From contig NZ_CP011340.1 in NCBI RefSeq assembly GCF_001278075.1, forward strand, positions 7,251,501-7,315,500: DNA of 64,000 nucleotides, written 5' to 3'. Position 1 is the first letter of the stretch. Each line of letters begins with the position of its first letter. The stretch comes from Streptomyces pristinaespiralis (GTDB taxonomy: Bacteria > Actinomycetota > Actinomycetes > Streptomycetales > Streptomycetaceae). Shown here piece by piece: positions 60,742-64,000 of the stretch. A model generated the notes under the pieces. It was not told the DNA's origin and searched no databases. It saw only the letters and a list, made by a program, of their open reading frames with translations. Both the position numbers and the translations under genes were made by a program.

Positions 60742-61206
60742 ATGCACCGCAGCGCCGCCCTTGCCGCAGCCGCCCTACTCACCGCCGCCGTGGCCGTGCC
60801 CGCCGCGGCGTCGTCCGCCTCGCCCGTGCCCGACCGGCCCGGCACCGTCGCTGTCGCGGAACTGCCCGAAGCGGTCCCCGACGCGGCGCCGGCCGCCAAG
60901 CCGTCGCGCGGGCTGTTCCTGACCCTGTCGGGCGCGGAGAACACCTGGATCCGCGGCGTACTGCTGCACTGCAGCCCGGCGCCCGCGGGCCCCCACCCGG
61001 AGGCCGAGGCCGCGTGCGCGGCACTGGACGCGGCCCGCGGGGACCTGGACCGGCTGTCCGGGGAGCGGCACCCGTGCACGAAGCAGTACGACCCGGTGAC
61101 CGTCAGTGCCACCGGTGCCTGGCGCGGCAGGCCGACCGCCTGGCACAAGACCTTCGCCAACGCCTGCGAACTCGCGGTGGCGACCGGGGCCGTCTTCCGC
61201 TTCTGA
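60742..61206 (+). CDS. Subtilisin inhibitor-like (SSI family) protease inhibitor
   Basis: A 154-residue secreted inhibitor of serine proteases. Signal peptide at about 1-24 (AALAAAALLTAAVAVPAAASS). The SSI domain (about 60-154) has the four Cys (LLHCSP, AACAAL, HPCTKQYDP, ANACEL) forming the two family disulfides. The reactive loop is C-T-K-Q-Y where S. albogriseolus SSI has C-P-M-V-Y, so P1 is Lys. That predicts inhibition of trypsin-like enzymes more than subtilisin. ATG 60742 follows AGGAG. Confidence 0.9.
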   Translation: MHRSAALAAAALLTAAVAVPAAASSASPVPDRPGTVAVAELPEAVPDAAPAAKPSRGLFLTLSGAENTWIRGVLLHCSPAPAGPHPEAEAACAALDAARGDLDRLSGERHPCTKQYDPVTVSATGAWRGRPTAWHKTFANACELAVATGAVFRF

Positions 61207-61241
61207 CCGCCCGCCCGCGGCGGAGCGGGGACGTGACCGGC

Positions 61242-61400
61242 TCAGGTGCCCTTCGAGGCCACCACTCCGATCGTCACCGCGCCGAGCACCACCCAGGCGA
61301 ACCAGAGCCAGCCGTTGCTGCCGAGTGCCGCCGTGTACGCCGTCACGACCACCAGGGCCCCGACGGTCAGCACACCCATCGCTTTCGTCGAACCGGACAT
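61242..61400 (-). CDS. Small membrane protein, 52 residues
   Basis: Starts at ATG 61400 with AAGGAGG six bases upstream and ends at TGA 61242. Reads MSGSTKAMGVLTVGALVVV... with two short hydrophobic segments (about 9-24 and 29-46) joined by SNGWLWFAW, so a two-helix membrane hairpin. No family recognised. The good ribosome-binding site and Streptomyces-like codons support it. Its neighbours are an SSI inhibitor (convergent) and ctaG-like (same strand, upstream). Confidence 0.72.
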   Translation of the reverse strand: MSGSTKAMGVLTVGALVVVTAYTAALGSNGWLWFAWVVLGAVTIGVVASKGT

Positions 61401-61493
61401 GTGTGCCCTCCTTCGACGGCGGGGGCCGTCGAGGACAATCGTCGCCCCTGAGTAGGGCCCGGCGCTACCGGCCGGTGACGACTCTCGCGGGCC

Positions 61494-62444
61494 TCAGTTG
61501 CCGCGCGCCTGGAGCGAGGCGAGATAGGCGTTGTACGCCGCGAGCTCCTGGTCACCGTCGCGGTCCGCCGCCCGGTCCCTGCGCTTGGCCAGCCGCTGGT
61601 CCGAGCGGTACCACTGGAAGACCAGCGCGAGCAGTACGACCACGGACGGGATCTCGCTGAAGGCCCAGGCGATCCCGCCCGCCGCGTTCTGGTCGGAGAG
61701 CGCGTCGATGCCGAGGGAGGCCGGGGGATTGCGGTACGCCCCGATCATCGGCTCCGTCGCCATCATCAGCGCGATGCCGAAGAAGGCGTGGAAGGGCATG
61801 CCGGCGAACAGCTCCAGCATCCTCATCACATAACCGGGCCGGTGCGGCCCCGGGTCCACGCCCATGATCGGCCAGAAGAACACCAGGCCGACCGCGAGGA
61901 AGTGCACCATCATCGCGATGTGCCCGGTCCTCGACCCCATCAGGAAGTCGAACAGCGGGGTGAAGTACAGCCCGTACAGGCTGGCGATGAAGAGCGGGAT
62001 CGTGAAGACCGGATGTGTGACGATCCGCATGTAGCGGCTGTGCAGCAGCATCAGCAGCACCTCGCGCGGCCCCTTGCGGCCGCGGCCGGCGACGGGCAGC
62101 GCGCGCAGCGCCAGCGTGATCGGAGCACCGAGCAGCAGCACGATCGGCGACAGCATGCTGATCACCATGTGCTGCACCATGTGCACGCTGAACATGACCA
62201 TGCCGTAGTCGTTCAGCTTGGTGCACATCATCAGCGCGATGCTCAGCACACCGACGGTGAACCAGACGGTCCGGCTCACCGGCCAGCTGTCGCCGCGCTT
62301 CCGCAGCCGTGCCACACCCCAGCCGTACAGGCCGAGCGCGAGGAGGCAGCCGACGAGGAAGAACACGTCCGGTGAGAACTCGAGGCCCCGCCCCAGCGTG
62401 AACGGCGGCAGATCCATCGTCGTGCCGTGCCCGCTGTGATCCAT
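61494..62444 (-). CDS. Cytochrome c oxidase assembly factor CtaG/YppC-like membrane protein
   Basis: A 316-residue integral membrane protein of the caa3_CtaG family. N-terminus is His-rich (MDHSGHGTTMD), possibly binding copper. About seven helices; the conserved Met/His residues expected for copper handling are visible in MMCTKLNDYGMVMFSVHMVQHM and GMPFHAFFGIALMMATEPM. It likely helps assemble copper into respiratory oxidase. ATG 62444 with GGGAG upstream; the frame stays open for 38 more codons without similarity. Confidence 0.88.
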   Translation of the reverse strand: MDHSGHGTTMDLPPFTLGRGLEFSPDVFFLVGCLLALGLYGWGVARLRKRGDSWPVSRTVWFTVGVLSIALMMCTKLNDYGMVMFSVHMVQHMVISMLSPIVLLLGAPITLALRALPVAGRGRKGPREVLLMLLHSRYMRIVTHPVFTIPLFIASLYGLYFTPLFDFLMGSRTGHIAMMVHFLAVGLVFFWPIMGVDPGPHRPGYVMRMLELFAGMPFHAFFGIALMMATEPMIGAYRNPPASLGIDALSDQNAAGGIAWAFSEIPSVVVLLALVFQWYRSDQRLAKRRDRAADRDGDQELAAYNAYLASLQARGN

Positions 62445-62519
62445 CTGTGCACTCCCGGAGGGCTTCCTGACCCGTACCGGTGATTCGTACGGGATGTCCG
62501 CTTGCTCGCACCAGAGTAG

Positions 62520-62555
62520 AACCGCCCCCGGTCGCGGCTGCGACCGGGGGCGGTT
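62520..62555 (-). terminator. Terminator after pfkA
   Basis: AACCGCCCCCGGTCGC (62520-62535) and GCGACCGGGGGCGGTT (62540-62555), a perfect 16-bp stem with a GGCT loop. Confidence 0.85.
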
Positions 62556-62585
62556 CACCGGATTCCATGCGGCTCGGCGGACGGG

Positions 62586-63611
62586 TCAGAGGACCGTCTC
62601 GGCCTCTTCGTACCGCTCCACCGGGACCGTCTTCAGGGTCTCGGTGGCCTCTGCGAGGGGCACCATCGTGATGTCGGTGCCGCGCAGCGCCGTCATCATG
62701 CCGAACTCGCCGCGGTGCGCCGCCTCCACCGCGTGCCAGCCGAACCGGGTCGCGAGGACACGGTCGTAGGCGGTGGGGGTGCCGCCGCGCTGGACGTGGC
62801 CGAGGATCACCGGACGGGCCTCCTTGCCGAGCCGCTCCTCCAGCTCGACGGAGAGCTGACGGGCCACGCCGGCGAACCGCTGGTGGCCGTAGATGTCCTT
62901 GCCGCCCTCGTCCCACTGCATCGAGCCCTCGCGGGGCTTCGCGCCCTCCGCGACCACCACGATGGCGAACCGCTTGCCCGCCTCGAAGCGCGCGCCGACC
63001 CGCTTGGTCAGCTCCTCGATGTCGAAGGGGCGCTCCGGCACCACGATCGCGTGCGCGCCGGCCGCCATGCCGGAGTGCAGCGCGATCCAGCCGGTGTGCC
63101 GGCCCATGACCTCGACGATCAGGACGCGCTGGTGCGACTCGGCCGTCGTCTTCAGACGGTCGAGCGCCTCCGTGGCGACGCCCACGGCGGTGTCGAAGCC
63201 GAAGGTGACATCGGTGGAGGAGATGTCGTTGTCGATCGTCTTGGGCACGCCCACGATCGGCAGACCGCCCTCGGACAGCAGACGGGCCGCCTTGAGGGTG
63301 CCCTCACCGCCGATGGGGATGATCGCGTCGAGGCCCAGATCGGCCACATGTCCCTTGGCCCGCTCCACGCCGTCGCGCAGATGCGCGGGCTGGACCCGGG
63401 AGGAGCCGAGGATCGTGCCGCCGCGGGCCAGGATGCCGCCCACCGCGTCGAGGTCGAGCTTGCGGTAGTCGCACTCCAGGAGGCCCTTCCAGCCGTCGTG
63501 GAAGCCGATGACCTCGTCACCGTGGTCGACTACGGCGCGGTGCACGACGGAACGGATGACGGCGTTCAGACCGGGGCAGTCGCCGCCGGAAGTGAGCACA
63601 CCAATGCGCAT
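62586..63611 (-). CDS. pfkA: 6-phosphofructokinase (group III)
   Basis: A 341-residue glycolytic enzyme phosphorylating fructose-6-P. GVLTSGGDCPGLNAVI binds the nucleotide; PIGGEGTLKAA and PKTIDNDISSTD carry the positions that separate ATP- from PPi-users. Here they are Gly and Lys (G104/K124 type), the combination seen in Streptomyces ATP-dependent enzymes rather than the Asp/Lys of PPi-PFKs. VEVMGRHTGWIAL and GHVQRGGTPTAYDR are catalytic and sugar-binding segments. ATG 63611. Confidence 0.95.
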   Translation of the reverse strand: MRIGVLTSGGDCPGLNAVIRSVVHRAVVDHGDEVIGFHDGWKGLLECDYRKLDLDAVGGILARGGTILGSSRVQPAHLRDGVERAKGHVADLGLDAIIPIGGEGTLKAARLLSEGGLPIVGVPKTIDNDISSTDVTFGFDTAVGVATEALDRLKTTAESHQRVLIVEVMGRHTGWIALHSGMAAGAHAIVVPERPFDIEELTKRVGARFEAGKRFAIVVVAEGAKPREGSMQWDEGGKDIYGHQRFAGVARQLSVELEERLGKEARPVILGHVQRGGTPTAYDRVLATRFGWHAVEAAHRGEFGMMTALRGTDITMVPLAEATETLKTVPVERYEEAETVL

Positions 63612-63734
63612 TGCCCGAAAACCTTTACAACGTGGGCGGACTCCCGGACCACGTCGTCCGGTCGGTTCCGTGCCACCCTACCGGCGCGGGGCGGGGGTTC
63701 TGAAACGGGCGTCCGCCTGGTGGGACCGCGCCCA

Positions 63735-63766
63735 CGGCCCCTCCGCTCAGCTGAGCGAAGGGGCCG
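63735..63766 (-). terminator. Terminator after gatD
   Basis: CGGCCCCTCCGCTCAG and CTGAGCGAAGGGGCCG pair with one mismatch, about 33 bp past the gatD stop. Confidence 0.7.
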
Positions 63767-63798
63767 CAGAATGGGTGCTCGGGTGAGCGGAGGGACCG

Positions 63799-64000
63799 TC
63801 AGGCGGGCTGTGTCGCGGCCGCGATCCGCTCCGCCCGCAGAGCCTCGTACCAGCGGTCGTCCGTGGGCGGCAGCGCGTTCACATCGAGGGCCAGCTTCAG
63901 CAGCAGATCCGCGATCTGCGGGTTGCGGGCCATCACGGGGCCGTGCATGTACGTGCCGAAGACGGTGTCGTTGTACGCCCCCTCCGTGCCGTCACCGGTG
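63799..64000 (-). CDS. gatD: C-terminal end of a CobB/CobQ-like glutamine amidotransferase (GatD type)
   Basis: The last 66 codons of a gene that enters from the right. It reads TGDGTEGAYNDTVFGTYMHGP, where the His in YMHGP is the catalytic-triad His region of class I amidotransferases, then VMARNPQIADLLLKLAL and a Leu-Pro-rich tail. This pattern is that of GatD, which with MurT amidates lipid II. The Cys nucleophile lies outside the window. Confidence 0.72.
   Translation of the reverse strand, partial: TGDGTEGAYNDTVFGTYMHGPVMARNPQIADLLLKLALDVNALPPTDDRWYEALRAERIAAATQPA

Overview
The window is chromosomal DNA from a Streptomyces or close relative. It is very GC-rich with strong GC bias at third codon positions. 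Many genes start with GTG, several transcripts look leaderless, and stop/start overlaps (ATGA, GTGA, TTGA) are common. Familiar actinomycete families include an ECF41 sigma factor, ROK and GntR/FCD regulators, class F sortase, SSI protease inhibitor and a ydaO (c-di-AMP) riboswitch. No rRNA, tRNA, CRISPR array, transposase or prophage gene was seen. Coordinates were read by eye; no database or folding search was run.

Layout. 1-6.4 kb: end of a PhoD phosphatase, a decayed histidine-kinase fragment, an alpha/beta hydrolase, the sigma factor, a GntR regulator with an operator on its own -35, a ROK regulator, and a small gene behind a PafBC-type (DNA-damage) promoter. 6.4-8.9 kb: a secreted PQQ sugar dehydrogenase with a cellulose-binding module next to a lytic polysaccharide monooxygenase (LPMO) under a perfect CebR operator. 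9-18.9 kb: housekeeping genes (G:U mismatch glycosylase, purB, tandem CBS membrane proteins), an acetyltransferase, a small Fic-type toxin-antitoxin pair and other small enzymes. 18.9-23.5 kb: biotin genes bioD, bioA and bioB facing bioF. 23.7-29.3 kb: an ATPase-fold protein, a cell-wall hydrolase under a c-di-AMP riboswitch, an atypical ClpP facing an orphan antitoxin, and a TetR/membrane-protein pair. 29.4-34.4 kb: urease operon ureABCFGD, with a UreF carrying a large repeat expansion. 34.5-43.9 kb: assorted enzymes, a frameshifted pirin gene, a repetitive surface protein, a nucleoside hydrolase and a class F sortase.

43.9-60.5 kb appears to be a complete sialic-acid scavenging island. A secreted sialidase, an SGNH esterase and a CE7-type deacetylase would release and de-acetylate sialic acid. 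An oligopeptide-family ABC transporter (one subunit a permease-ATPase fusion) and an MFS transporter would import it. Two lyases, NanK and NanE would convert it to GlcNAc-6-P. Two FCD-type GntR regulators lie inside the island, and the same 14-bp near-palindrome AGACGTMAGATGTC sits at the head of all three transcription units, which argues for one regulon.

60.5-64 kb: an SSI-type inhibitor, a 52-residue membrane protein, a CtaG-like protein, 6-phosphofructokinase and the end of gatD.
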